A DNA stretch of 64,000 nucleotides from Streptomyces orinoci (lineage in GTDB: Bacteria; Actinomycetota; Actinomycetes; Streptomycetales; Streptomycetaceae), in NCBI RefSeq assembly GCF_003121295.1, contig NZ_PHNC01000029.1:1302001-1366000 (forward strand), in the 5' to 3' direction. How positions within the stretch are numbered: position 1 is the first letter of the stretch; each line of letters opens with the position of its first letter. Under the pieces are notes generated by a model, which made no database searches, was not told the origin of the DNA, and worked only from the letters and a program-made list of their open reading frames with translations. Positions 1-9,100 of the stretch are shown piece by piece. The position numbers and the translations under genes were made by a program.

Positions 1-1495
1 TCAGCTCCCCCCGCCGCCGCACGGTGGGCAACCGCCCGCCCCCCGTAGCGGCCTCGACGCCCAGAGCGGTGGAGGGCACGGTGACGGTCCGGCTGCCGAT
101 ATCCGGCTCGGGAGCCGACCGGATCAATGACCGCAGCCAGCCGCGGAGTTCCTCGAAGTCGGGCCGCTCCGCGGGGTCCTTGCGCATCAGCGACTCGACC
201 ACCGGGCGCAGCGCACCGCACTCCTCGGCATAGGCGGGGGGCTCCTCGCACACCAGCCGGACCAGGTCGGCGGTGTTCTCCTCCGGGTACGGGGCGTGGC
301 CCTGGACCACCCGGAACAGCAGGGCGCCCAGCGCCCAGAGGTCGGCAGCGGGGCCGACCGGCGGGGCGAGCTGCCAGTTCTCCGTCAGCGGCCAGGCCTG
401 TTCGGGAGCCCAGCGTTCGGTGACCGGGCCCACCACCAGCATCCTTGCCTGGCGGGCGCGTTCGGCGGCGAGTGCGCCGCCGGGGCCGGGGGTACGCGCC
501 CAGCTGCCGTCGGTCCGCCCGGCGGGTGCCGGGGCCTCGGTCCTGGTGCCATTGAGGCCCGAGGTGCTGCGGCCGGAGGTGCTACGGCCCGAGGTGCTGT
601 CCTTGAGCAGCGCGTCGGCGTTCCAGCGGGCGCTCTGCGGGGAGGGTGCGCCGGGGGCGGGCGCGGTGCCGCTGGCCGCGCTGCCGCCACCCCAGGTGGC
701 GGAGCCGGTCGGCGGGGCGGGCAGGGTGCCACGTGCGGCACCGGCCTTGGCGCCCGCCCGGTAGGCGGCAATGGCCCCTGGCTTGGGCCGCCCCCCGGCC
801 GGAGCGCCACCGCCCGCCTGGGCGGGCACCCGGGCCCCGCCGGAGGGCCCGGACGGACCCGAAGGGGCCTCGTCGGTCACCGGGGGCACCGGTGTCACCG
901 GGGGCACCGGGTCATAGCCGCACAGGGCCTCCTCCGCCGCTCCGGCTGCCAGCCCGGTGAGGATGGCCCGGCCGTCCTCGCAGATCAGCACGGTACGGGT
1001 GGTGATGTTGCGATGCGTCCAGCCCTGGGCATGCAGGGCACGCAGCGCGGTGAGGATGTCGGCGGCCACCTCGGCGGCCCGGTGCGGGGAGAGGGCGCGC
1101 TCGGCGAGCACCGCGGCCAGCGGACGGGCACAGACCAGCTCGCTGACGATCCACAGGCTGCCCGCCTCGGCGAAGACATGGAAGACCTGGTCCAGCCGGG
1201 GATGGTCGGGGATCCGGGCGGCCGCGGTGGCGGCAGCCAGCGCCCGGCGCACCGCGGGGTCGCCGGGCCCCGCCACGGTGCGCTCTGGGTGGGCGGCCTC
1301 CGCTCGGGTGCCCTGCTCGCCCGGACCGTCCACCAGCTCGGCCTCGACCACCTCAGGCAGCGGGATCTGGCGGACCAGCACCTCCTGCCCGCTGTAGGTG
1401 TCGAAGGCCCGGGTCTCCACCAGTTCGAAGGCATCGGACGGCGGCCGGGGCAGGCGGTAGCGGTCGGCCAGCACCCGGCCCGCGTAATCGTCCAC
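1..1495 (-). CDS. Degenerate Ser/Thr protein kinase (pseudokinase), 3' end outside window
   Basis: The frame opens with GTG at 1495, six bases after a GGGGAGG ribosome site, and stays open to the left edge (about 498 codons visible). It has a kinase-like layout, but the key residues are changed. The VAVK lysine is arginine (VLVRQ, residue 42), the HRD loop reads HRN (161-163) and DFG is replaced by LTGLAAG (179-185). A WAPEQ segment resembling the APE motif survives near residue 360. A Gly/Pro/Ala/Ser-rich insert of roughly 120 residues splits the lobes and contains a triple STSGR-type repeat (about 570-605). Phosphotransfer looks unlikely; a regulatory or scaffold role is inferred. An active kinase gene lies just upstream on the same strand. 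Confidence 0.8.
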   Translation of the reverse strand, partial: MDDYAGRVLADRYRLPRPPSDAFELVETRAFDTYSGQEVLVRQIPLPEVVEAELVDGPGEQGTRAEAAHPERTVAGPGDPAVRRALAAATAAARIPDHPRLDQVFHVFAEAGSLWIVSELVCARPLAAVLAERALSPHRAAEVAADILTALRALHAQGWTHRNITTRTVLICEDGRAILTGLAAGAAEEALCGYDPVPPVTPVPPVTDEAPSGPSGPSGGARVPAQAGGGAPAGGRPKPGAIAAYRAGAKAGAARGTLPAPPTGSATWGGGSAASGTAPAPGAPSPQSARWNADALLKDSTSGRSTSGRSTSGLNGTRTEAPAPAGRTDGSWARTPGPGGALAAERARQARMLVVGPVTERWAPEQAWPLTENWQLAPPVGPAADLWALGALLFRVVQGHAPYPEENTADLVRLVCEEPPAYAEECGALRPVVESLMRKDPAERPDFEELRGWLRSLIRSAPEPDIGSRTVTVPSTALGVEAATGGGRLPTVRRRGEL

Positions 1496-1727
1496 GACGC
1501 CTCCCCAAGCGCGCGTTACCCGTGTCGCCAGAGCCCGAACGGCCGTACCGACAGCGCGAGTTGCCCTGGAGCACGGCTGCGCGCTGTCCGCACTCCCTCA
1601 CGATACGTGCCGAAGAGCCCCTTTCGGGGCCGTACGGCGCAGCTCGTCCGGCCGGACTGCCACTGCCCGCCGGCAACCGGCCGGACAGCCGACCCAGTGG
1701 TCACAGGGCCCTCAACTGACCCGGCAC

Positions 1728-3131
1728 CTAGGGCTGGTTGCCCACTGCTGCATACCCATCCGGAACCGGCCCGACGCCCCACCGCACCACCTGGGCGGCC
1801 GCGGAGTGCCCATGAACCGCGCCCTTGCCGCTGTTCTTGCCGTCGTCCCCCTGAACCAGCAGGGCGATCACGGTACCGATCACCGCCAGCACCACCAGGG
1901 TGACCACCAGGATCAGCACCCGCCGCTGGGCGGGCACCCGCATCCGTACCAGGGTGGAGGTATAGCCGCCGGTCAGCGGCTCCTGGATGTCCCGGGCGGT
2001 GACCGAGGAGCCGGACGGGATCTCGTCCCGCAGCGGCCGGAAGGCGCTGCCCACCGGGGTCTTGGCCGACTTGGCCATCTGCTGCGCCGGAGGCCGCCTG
2101 GGCGCCTTCTTCTCCGACAGACCGCTGGACGGACCGCCGGACCGGCCGCCGGAAGAGTCAGTGGCCGGGCCGCCGGCGGAGCGGGCGGACGGCCCGGGCA
2201 GGGCGCGCTTCTCGGCGGCGGCCGGCAGTTCAAGGGCCTGGGTGACGTCCAGGTCCGCGGCCTGCGGCCGCTTCTTCGCCAGCCGCTCGTCCGGGGTGTT
2301 GATGGCCTCGGTCAGCAGGGCCCGGGCGCCCGCCTCGTCCAGCCGCTTGGCCGGGTCCTTGGCAAGCAGCCCGTACATGACACCTTCAAGGGGACCCGCG
2401 TTCTTCGGCGGACCCAGCGGTTCGGTCATCACCGCGGTCAGCGTGGCGATGGCCGAGCCCTTGTCATAGGGCGGCGCACCCTCCACGGCCGCGTACAGCA
2501 GGCCGCCCAGCGACCACAGGTCGGCGGGCGGGCCGGGTTTCTGACCACGTGCCCGTTCCGGCGATATATAGGAGGGCGCGCCGACCAGCATGCCGGTGGA
2601 GGTGACCGAGGGGTCGCCCTCGACCTGGGCGATGCCGAAGTCGGTGAGCACCACCCGGCCGTCGTCCGCGATCAGCACATTGGACGGCTTCACATCACGG
2701 TGCAGGATGCCCTGTTGGTGGGCGGCGCGCAGCACATCGAGCACGGCCAGGCCGACTTCGGCGGCGCGGCGCCACTTCAGCGGGCCGTCCTCGCGGATGA
2801 CATCGGCGAGCGAGCGGCCCTCGATCAGCTCCATCACGATCCACGGCCGGTCGTCCTCGTGCACCACGTCATAGACGGTGACGGCGCCCTTGCTGCGGAT
2901 CCGGGCAATGGCCTTGGCCTCGCGCAGGGTGCGGGTGATCAGGCGGCGCTTCTCGTCCTCGTCGATGTTCGACGGGAAGCGAAGTTCCTTGACGGCGACC
3001 ACTCGGCCCAGCGTCTCGTCATTGGCGCGCCAGACCGTGCCCATGCCGCCCCGGCCGAGAACGTCACCGAGGCGGTACCGCCCGGCGAGGAGGCGCCCGG
3101 TCGTGCCCTGCGTCTGCTCCGCGTCCGACAT
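1728..3131 (-). CDS. Membrane-anchored PASTA-less Ser/Thr protein kinase
   Basis: Predicted 467-aa eukaryotic-type kinase. The glycine loop GRGGMGTV is at 26-33, the ATP lysine K48 in VAVKE, the catalytic loop HRDVKPSNVL around D146, and DFG at 164-166. A Ser/Thr-rich activation loop (SVTSTGM) leads to SPE at 190-192. A Pro/Ser/Lys-rich linker follows, then one transmembrane helix near 403-425 and a short extracytoplasmic tail without PASTA repeats. The start at 3131 is chosen because AGGGG precedes it and the kinase domain begins soon after. A 232-bp gap separates it from the pseudokinase downstream, so co-regulation is possible. Its substrate is unknown. Confidence 0.92.
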   Translation of the reverse strand: MSDAEQTQGTTGRLLAGRYRLGDVLGRGGMGTVWRANDETLGRVVAVKELRFPSNIDEDEKRRLITRTLREAKAIARIRSKGAVTVYDVVHEDDRPWIVMELIEGRSLADVIREDGPLKWRRAAEVGLAVLDVLRAAHQQGILHRDVKPSNVLIADDGRVVLTDFGIAQVEGDPSVTSTGMLVGAPSYISPERARGQKPGPPADLWSLGGLLYAAVEGAPPYDKGSAIATLTAVMTEPLGPPKNAGPLEGVMYGLLAKDPAKRLDEAGARALLTEAINTPDERLAKKRPQAADLDVTQALELPAAAEKRALPGPSARSAGGPATDSSGGRSGGPSSGLSEKKAPRRPPAQQMAKSAKTPVGSAFRPLRDEIPSGSSVTARDIQEPLTGGYTSTLVRMRVPAQRRVLILVVTLVVLAVIGTVIALLVQGDDGKNSGKGAVHGHSAAAQVVRWGVGPVPDGYAAVGNQP

Positions 3132-3398
3132 GCGTCCCCTCTGGCATCCAGCTCTGCGACCAACCGACCCCGGCAGAGCGACCATTGTCTCTCATCCGCG
3201 GACCAGTGGAAGTCCAGGGTCCGAGTGACCATGGGTGATGAACGCGCGCTGCACCGGGTTTTCCGGATGGCGGAGAGTATGGCGGAGTGTCATGGCCGCG
3301 CTGCCGGCTACCCCTTTACATGACCTCGTTTCCGATAAGTCGGTTCCCGGCGGTTTCCCGCTGTCACAGGATGCTCATGGGCCGTCAGACGACAGACG

Positions 3399-5108
3399 TC
3401 AAAGCGGCTGCACATCCGGGGCGCCCAGCCGGGCCGCGTCCGCCGTCAGATCGTCCGGCTGCAACTGCGACTCGCGCTCCGCCTCCACCCTCTTCTCATA
3501 GCGCTCCACCTCCTTGTCCACCTGGGCGGCGTCCCAGGCCAGCACCGGCGCCATCAGCTCGGCCGCCTCCCGGGCGCAGCGGGTGCCCCGGTCGAAGGTC
3601 TCGATGGAGATACGGGTGCGACGGGTGAGGACATCGTCCAGATGCCGGGCGCCCTCGTGCGAGGCGGCATAGACCACCTCGGCCCGCAGATAGTCGTCGG
3701 CGCCGGTGAGCGGCTCGCCCAGCGAGGGGTCACCGGTGACATACGCCAGCACCTCGTCCACCATCGAGCCGTACCGGCCCAGCAGGTGCTCCACCCGCGC
3801 CACATGCAGCCCGGTGCGCCGGGCGATCTGCGCCCGGCCGTTCCACAGCGCCTTGTAGCCCTCGGCGCCCACCAACGGGATGTCCTCGGTGACGCACTCC
3901 GCCACGCGTTGCGACAGACCATGCACCGCCTCATCCACCGCATCCTTGGCCATCACCCGGTAGGTGGTGTACTTGCCGCCGGCCACCACCACCAGCCCGG
4001 GCACCGGATGGGCCACCGTGTGCTCCCGGGAGAGCTTGCTGGTGGCGTCCGATTCCCCGGCCAGCAGCGGGCGCAGCCCGGCATAGACGCCCTGGACGTC
4101 GTCCCTGGTCAGCGGGATGGCCAGCACCGAGTTGACGTGTTCCAGCAGATAGTCGATATCGGCGCTGGAGGCGGCCGGATGGGCCTTGTCCAGGTCCCAG
4201 TCGGTGTCGGTGGTGCCGATGATCCAGTGCCGGCCCCAGGGGATGACGAACAGCACGCTCTTCTCGGTGCGCAGGATCAGGCCGGTGGTGGAGTGGATGC
4301 GGTCCTTGGGCACCACCAGGTGAATGCCCTTGGAGGCGCGGACATGGAACTGGCCGCGCTCGGCGATCAGCTGCTGGGTGTCGTCCGTCCACACCCCGGT
4401 GGCATTGACCACCTGCCGGGCCCGGACCTCGAACCGGCCGCCCTGCTCCAGGTCGTGCACCTTCGCCCCCACCACCCGCTCGCCCTCGCGCAGAAAGCCC
4501 ACCACCCGGGCCCGGTTGGCGACATCCGCGCCATAGGCGGCGGCGGTGCGGGCCAGGGTGGTGACATAGCGGGCGTCGTCCATCTGGGCGTCGTAGTACT
4601 GCAACGCGCCCACCAGCGCGTCCTTGCGCAGACAGGGCGCCACCCGCAGCGCCCGGCGGCGGCTGAGATGACGGTGTACGGGCAGACCGCGGCCATGCCC
4701 GGAGGACAGGGACATCGCGTCATAGAGCGCCACCCCGGCGCCCGCGTAGAGCCGCTCCCAGCCGCGGTGCTCCAGCGGATAGAGGAAGGGCACCGGCTTG
4801 ACCAGGTGCGGGGCCAGCCGCTGGAGCAGCAGTCCGCGCTCCTTGAGCGCCTCGCGGACCAGGGCGAAGTCCAGCATCTCCAGATAGCGCAGCCCGCCGT
4901 GGATGAGCTTGCTGGAGCGGCTTGAGGTGCCCGCGGCCCAGTCCCGCGCCTCCACCAGACCGGTGGTCAGCCCCCGGGTGGCCGCGTCCAGCGCGGTGCC
5001 GGCGCCGACCACCCCGCCGCCCACCACCAGGATGTCCAGCTCCCGTTCGGCCATCCGGGCGAGCGCCGCGCTCCGTTCGGCCGGACCGAGTGTCGCCGTC
5101 CTCACCAC
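3399..5108 (-). CDS. glpD: Glycerol-3-phosphate dehydrogenase (FAD-dependent, aerobic type)
   Basis: This 569-aa flavoprotein oxidises sn-glycerol 3-phosphate to dihydroxyacetone phosphate and passes electrons to the respiratory quinone pool at the membrane. The N-terminal FAD motif GGGVVGAG is at 30-37. The GTSSRSSKLIHGGLRYLE segment is typical of GlpD/GlpA, and a C-terminal DAO_C-like helical region follows. Length fits the family. Tandem GTG codons start the gene behind GGGAGG. No glpK or glpF is adjacent, so this is a stand-alone copy. The upstream divergent intergenic region carries three 26-bp direct repeats that could influence its expression. Confidence 0.95.
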   Translation of the reverse strand: MVRTATLGPAERSAALARMAERELDILVVGGGVVGAGTALDAATRGLTTGLVEARDWAAGTSSRSSKLIHGGLRYLEMLDFALVREALKERGLLLQRLAPHLVKPVPFLYPLEHRGWERLYAGAGVALYDAMSLSSGHGRGLPVHRHLSRRRALRVAPCLRKDALVGALQYYDAQMDDARYVTTLARTAAAYGADVANRARVVGFLREGERVVGAKVHDLEQGGRFEVRARQVVNATGVWTDDTQQLIAERGQFHVRASKGIHLVVPKDRIHSTTGLILRTEKSVLFVIPWGRHWIIGTTDTDWDLDKAHPAASSADIDYLLEHVNSVLAIPLTRDDVQGVYAGLRPLLAGESDATSKLSREHTVAHPVPGLVVVAGGKYTTYRVMAKDAVDEAVHGLSQRVAECVTEDIPLVGAEGYKALWNGRAQIARRTGLHVARVEHLLGRYGSMVDEVLAYVTGDPSLGEPLTGADDYLRAEVVYAASHEGARHLDDVLTRRTRISIETFDRGTRCAREAAELMAPVLAWDAAQVDKEVERYEKRVEAERESQLQPDDLTADAARLGAPDVQPL

Positions 5109-5218
5109 TGCCTCCCGTTACTGAAGTCGCGCGGTGTCCCTGCCGTCTCACCGCACTCGGACGCGTACCCGCTCTTCCACCGATGCTGCCCCAGAACCGC
5201 CGCTTCGGCCGGTCCGCA

Positions 5219-5297
5219 AACGGCCAAGGACACCGCCGGGCCGGAACGGCCAAGGAGACCGCCGGGCCGGAAGGGCCAAGGAGTCCAGCCCAAAGGG
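5219..5297. repeat. Three tandem 26-bp direct repeats between glpD and the divergent dehydrogenase-like gene
   Basis: The core CGGCCAAGGA (last copy GGGCCAAGGA) recurs at 5221, 5247 and 5273, exactly 26 bp apart, with CCGGGCCGGAA between copies. The block lies in the 274-bp region between two divergent start codons (5108 and 5383). An operator role is possible but inferred. It could equally be neutral slippage. Confidence 0.75.
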
Positions 5298-5382
5298 AAT
5301 GAGTCAATCCCGAAGATCTGTCATATATCCGCTTAACCTGATCCTCGTCCGAGGCACGCTCCGGGAAGGACCGCATCACGTC

Positions 5383-6654
5383 ATGCCCGCAGACCTCGCC
5401 GTCATCGGGCTCGGCCAGCTCGGCCTGCCGCTGGTGCAGGCCGCCACCGCCGCGTCCATCACCACCGTCGGCTACGACCCCGACCCGCACACCATCGCCG
5501 AACTGCGCGCCGGACGGCTGCCCGCGGAAGGCGGCTGCGGCGGGCTGACCGCCGCCGACCTGCGCCGGATGCTCTCCTCCGGCTTCCGCGCCACCACCGA
5601 GGACGCCGAACTCGGCCGGGTCCGCACCGCCGTCATCTGCGCGCCCGTCCGGCTCGGCGAGAACCGGGCACTGGACCTGGGCGCCATCGGGGCGGCCGCC
5701 CGCACCCTGGCCGCCCGGCTGCGCCCGCACACCACCGTGCTGCTGGAGTCCCCGGTCTACCCCGGCGCGACGGAGGAGTACCTGCGCCCCCTGCTCGAAG
5801 AAGGCTCCGGCCTGATCGCCGGACGCGACTTCCACCTGGCCTACTCCCCCAGCCGGCACGACCCCGGCAACCGGCGCTACCACCTGCGCAACACCCCCCG
5901 GGTGATCGGCGGCCTCACCCCCGCCTGCACCGAGGCCGCCGCCGCCTTCTACGGGCGCTTCTGCGAGAAGGTGGTACGTGCCCGGGGTCCCCGCGAGGCC
6001 GAGGCGGTCAAGGTCTGGGAGACCAACTACCGGCACGTCAATATCGCGCTGGCCAATGAGATGGCGGTCTTCTGCCATGACATCGGCGTGGATCTGTGGG
6101 ACGTGGTGCGCTGCGCGGAGACCAAGCCCTTCGGCTTCCAGGCCTTCCGCCCCGGCCCCGGAGTCGGCGGCCACGGAGTGCCGGTGGACCCCAACTACCT
6201 TGCCTACAAGGGCCGTACGCTGGGCTACCCGCTGCGGATGGTGGAACTGGCCCAGGAGGTCAACGGGCGGATGCCCCGCTATGTGGTGCAGCGCTGCGCC
6301 GCCTTGCTCAATGAACACGGCAAATCGGCGCGCGGGGCGCGGGTGTTGCTGCTCGGCGTCGGCTACAAGGCGGACATCGCCGACCAGGAGGGCTCACCCG
6401 CCCGGGAGGTGGCCTCCCGGCTGCTGGAGCTGGGCGCACAGCTCAGCTATCACGACCCCCATGTGACCCAGTGGCGGGTGCTGGGCCGGCCGGTGCCCCG
6501 GGCGGACAGCGTCTACGAGGCCGCGGCCGCCGCCGACCTGACGGTGCTGCTCCAGCACCACCGCACGTACGACCTGCAAGGGCTCGCGGTCAAGGCCCAG
6601 TTGATGCTGGACACCAGGGGCGCGAGCCCCGCGGGTACGGCGCACCGGCTCTGA
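5383..6654 (+). CDS. Nucleotide-sugar dehydrogenase family protein lacking the catalytic cysteine
   Basis: Predicted 423-aa protein of the UDP-glucose/UDP-ManNAc dehydrogenase family (WecC/WbpA-like). It has an N-terminal Rossmann motif GLGQLG (9-14), a central helical domain and a C-terminal UDP-binding-type domain (GVGYKADIAD). In active members the cysteine sits in a GGHC-PVDP motif. Here the codon is GGA, giving GGHGVPVDP with Gly265 in its place. The usual SPER motif is also altered (YSPSRHDPG). Oxidation of an aldehyde to the acid is therefore doubtful, although NAD and sugar-nucleotide binding may remain. The start is ATG at 5383 after GGAAGG. It converges with the MreB-like gene 12 bp downstream. 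Confidence 0.85.
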   Translation: MPADLAVIGLGQLGLPLVQAATAASITTVGYDPDPHTIAELRAGRLPAEGGCGGLTAADLRRMLSSGFRATTEDAELGRVRTAVICAPVRLGENRALDLGAIGAAARTLAARLRPHTTVLLESPVYPGATEEYLRPLLEEGSGLIAGRDFHLAYSPSRHDPGNRRYHLRNTPRVIGGLTPACTEAAAAFYGRFCEKVVRARGPREAEAVKVWETNYRHVNIALANEMAVFCHDIGVDLWDVVRCAETKPFGFQAFRPGPGVGGHGVPVDPNYLAYKGRTLGYPLRMVELAQEVNGRMPRYVVQRCAALLNEHGKSARGARVLLLGVGYKADIADQEGSPAREVASRLLELGAQLSYHDPHVTQWRVLGRPVPRADSVYEAAAAADLTVLLQHHRTYDLQGLAVKAQLMLDTRGASPAGTAHRL

Positions 6655-6665
6655 GGCCCCGGGCG

Positions 6666-7772
6666 TTACAGCCGCCCGCTCATCGGCAGCCGCGGCTGGG
6701 CGTCCAGCAGGGTGCGCAGCGAGGCGAAGTCCTCCACACAACGGCCGGTGCCCACCGCCACACAGTCCAGCGGATCGTCGGCGATCAGCACCGGGATGTC
6801 CAGCTCCTGGCTCAGCCGGACGTCCAGGCCGCGCAGCAGGGCGCCGCCGCCGGTGAGGACGATGCCGCGGTCCATGATGTCGCCGGAGAGCTCCGGCGGG
6901 GTCTCGTCCAGGGTCTGCCGGACGGCCATCACTATGGCGTCCACCGGCTCGGCGAGCGCGTGCCGGATCTCGTCGGCGGTCAGCTCCAGCGTCTTGGGCA
7001 GACCGCTGACCTGGTCGCGGCCGCGGATGGTGTAGCGCTCGGCGGGCGCCAGGCCCTGGGTGCGCTCCGGGTCGGCGGCGGCGTCCGGGCCGGCCGTCCA
7101 GCTGACGGTGGGCGAGGCGGAGCCAATGCTCAACTTGATGTCCTCGGCGGTGCGTTCACCGATGGCCAGCGCGTACTTCTTCTTCACATAGGAGATCACG
7201 GCCGCGTCCATGGCGTCGCCCGCGGTGCGCACCGAGCGGGCGGTGACGATGCCGCCCAGCGAGATCACCGCGACCTCGGTGGTGCCGCCGCCGATGTCCA
7301 CCACCATGCAGCCGGTGGGCTCGCTGACCGGCAGCCCGGCGCCGATCGCCGCCGCCATCGGCTCCTCCACCAGGTGCACCGCCCGGGCACCGGCCTGGGA
7401 GGCGGCCTCGATGACCGCCCGGCGCTCCACCCCGGTGATGCCGGAGGGCACACAGATCACCACGCGCGGCCGGGTCAGCCAGCGGCTGCCGGTGACCTTC
7501 TTGATGAAGTGCCGCAGCATCCGCTCGGCTATCTCGAAGTCGGCTATGACGCCGTCCCGCAGCGGGCGGACGGCCACGATATTGGACGGGGTGCGGCCGA
7601 TGGTCTCCTTGGCCTCGGACCCCACCGAAAGGACACTGCCGTCATCGGCGTTGACGGCCACCACCGAGGGCTCATTGAGCACCACTCCCTTACCGCGCAC
7701 ATACACCAGCGTGTTGGCGGTGCCGAGGTCGATGCCCATGTCCCTGCCGCTGAACGACTTACTTTGCGCCAT
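6666..7772 (-). CDS. MreB/Mbl-family actin-like protein
   Basis: Predicted 368-aa bacterial actin. It has the phosphate-1 motif DLGTANTLVYV near the N terminus, the phosphate-2 motif DIGGGTTEVAVISLGG and the adenosine motif GIVLTGGGALLRGL near the C terminus. MreB filaments organise wall synthesis at the inner face of the membrane. In Streptomyces, MreB and Mbl act mainly in spore wall assembly. There is no mreC, mreD or rodA alongside, so this is a solitary paralogue rather than the main mre cluster gene. The ATG at 7772 has only a weak ribosome site. Gene function in wall growth is family knowledge, not shown here. Confidence 0.88.
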   Translation of the reverse strand: MAQSKSFSGRDMGIDLGTANTLVYVRGKGVVLNEPSVVAVNADDGSVLSVGSEAKETIGRTPSNIVAVRPLRDGVIADFEIAERMLRHFIKKVTGSRWLTRPRVVICVPSGITGVERRAVIEAASQAGARAVHLVEEPMAAAIGAGLPVSEPTGCMVVDIGGGTTEVAVISLGGIVTARSVRTAGDAMDAAVISYVKKKYALAIGERTAEDIKLSIGSASPTVSWTAGPDAAADPERTQGLAPAERYTIRGRDQVSGLPKTLELTADEIRHALAEPVDAIVMAVRQTLDETPPELSGDIMDRGIVLTGGGALLRGLDVRLSQELDIPVLIADDPLDCVAVGTGRCVEDFASLRTLLDAQPRLPMSGRL

Positions 7773-7834
7773 AAGTCGCCAGTATTCCCTATCGCCGAAC
7801 CTTTATACGGAGTTGATGGATGCCCCGGACATGC

Positions 7835-7864
7835 GAAGGGCCCGGCCATACGGCCGGGCCCTTC
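7835..7864 (-). terminator. Hairpin terminator after guaB3
   Basis: A perfect 13-bp stem GAAGGGCCCGGCC with a 4-base loop lies just past the guaB3 stop codon and upstream of the MreB-like start. There is no U-tract, as is common in high-GC actinobacteria. It probably insulates the two genes. Confidence 0.7.
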
Positions 7865-7876
7865 ACTGACGGCGGG

Positions 7877-9004
7877 TCAGCGCTTGTCGTGGGCGGACGG
7901 CGCGACCGTCACCTCGACCCGCTGGAACTCCTTGAGCTCGCTGTAGCCGGTGGTGGCCATGGCCCGGCGCAGGGCGCCGAAGAAGTTCATGGAACCGTCC
8001 GGGGTGTGCGAGGGGCCGAGCAGGATCTCCTCGGTGGAGCCCACCACGCCCAGGTTCATCCGCTTGCCGCGCGGCACATCCTCGTGGACGGCCTCCATGC
8101 CCCAGTGGTGGCCGCGGCCGGGGGCGTCGGTGGCGCGGGCCAGCGGGGAGCCCATCATCACGGCGTCGGCACCGCAGGCGATGGCCTTGGGCAGGTCGCC
8201 GGACCAGCCCACGCCGCCGTCGGCGATGACATGGACATAGCGGCCGCCGGACTCGTCCATGTAGTCCCGGCGGGCGGCGGCCACATCGGCCACCGCGGTG
8301 GCCATCGGCACCTGGATGCCCAGGACATTGCGGGTGGTGTGGGCGGCGCCGCCGCCGAAGCCCACCAGCACACCGGCGGCGCCGGTGCGCATCAGGTGCA
8401 GGGCGGCGGTGTAGGTGGCACAGCCGCCGACGATCACCGGAACGTCCAGCTCATAGATGAACTGCTTGAGGTTGAGCGGCTCGGCGGCGCCGGAGACATG
8501 CTCGGCGGAGACGGTGGTGCCGCGGATGACGAAGATGTCCACGCCCGCGTCCACCACGGCCTTGGAGAACTGCGCGGTGCGCTGCGGGGAGAGCGCGGCG
8601 GCGGTCACCACACCGGAGTCGCGCACCTCCTTGATGCGCTGGCCGATCAGCTCCTCCTTGATGGGGGCGGAGTAGATCTCCTGCAGGCGCTTGGTGGCGG
8701 TGCGCTCATCCAGCTCGGCGATCTCGGCCAGCAGCGGCTCGGGGTCCTCGTAGCGGGTCCACAGGCCCTCGAGGTTGAGCACGCCCAGGCCGCCCAGCTC
8801 ACCGATGCGGATGGCGGTCTCCGGGGAGACCACGGAGTCCATGGGGGCCGCCAGGAACGGCAGCTCGAAGCGGTAGGCGTCGATCTGCCAGGCGATCGAG
8901 ACCTCCTTGGGGTCGCGGGTACGGCGACTCGGGACGACGGCGATGTCGTCGAACGCGTATGCCCGGCGGCCGCGCTTTCCGCGCCCGATCTCGATCTCAG
9001 TCAC
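7877..9004 (-). CDS. guaB3: GuaB3-family IMP dehydrogenase-related protein
   Basis: Predicted 375-aa TIM-barrel protein of the IMPDH-related family found beside guaB in actinobacteria. It lacks the CBS pair. Where GuaB carries the catalytic cysteine loop GPGSICTT, this protein reads GFGGGAAHTT (216-224), so the thioimidate-forming cysteine is absent. The Gly-rich phosphate loop ADGGVGWSGD is kept. Its reaction is not established by the sequence; IMP or another nucleotide binding is likely. The gene follows guaB by about 100 bp in the same direction, with a hairpin between them, so it probably has its own promoter as well. Confidence 0.92.
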   Translation of the reverse strand: MTEIEIGRGKRGRRAYAFDDIAVVPSRRTRDPKEVSIAWQIDAYRFELPFLAAPMDSVVSPETAIRIGELGGLGVLNLEGLWTRYEDPEPLLAEIAELDERTATKRLQEIYSAPIKEELIGQRIKEVRDSGVVTAAALSPQRTAQFSKAVVDAGVDIFVIRGTTVSAEHVSGAAEPLNLKQFIYELDVPVIVGGCATYTAALHLMRTGAAGVLVGFGGGAAHTTRNVLGIQVPMATAVADVAAARRDYMDESGGRYVHVIADGGVGWSGDLPKAIACGADAVMMGSPLARATDAPGRGHHWGMEAVHEDVPRGKRMNLGVVGSTEEILLGPSHTPDGSMNFFGALRRAMATTGYSELKEFQRVEVTVAPSAHDKR

Positions 9005-9052
9005 GTTGTGGCCCTTCTTTTCACGTCTGCCGTTCCAGTATCCCCGACGCGG

Positions 9053-9084
9053 CGAAGCCCGCGGCCGGTCGGTCGCGGGCTTCG
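9053..9084 (-). terminator. Hairpin terminator after guaB
   Basis: An 11-bp perfect stem CGAAGCCCGCG/CGCGGGCTTCG with a 10-base loop lies directly downstream of the guaB stop at 9101. It separates guaB from guaB3. Confidence 0.65.
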
Positions 9085-9100
9085 GCTGAACGACTGGTTA

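Noticed and set aside
4720..6318. 532-codon minus-strand frame across the glpD/dehydrogenase gap
   Set aside because: Antisense to the plus-strand dehydrogenase and out of frame with glpD. Composition is that of a shadow frame.
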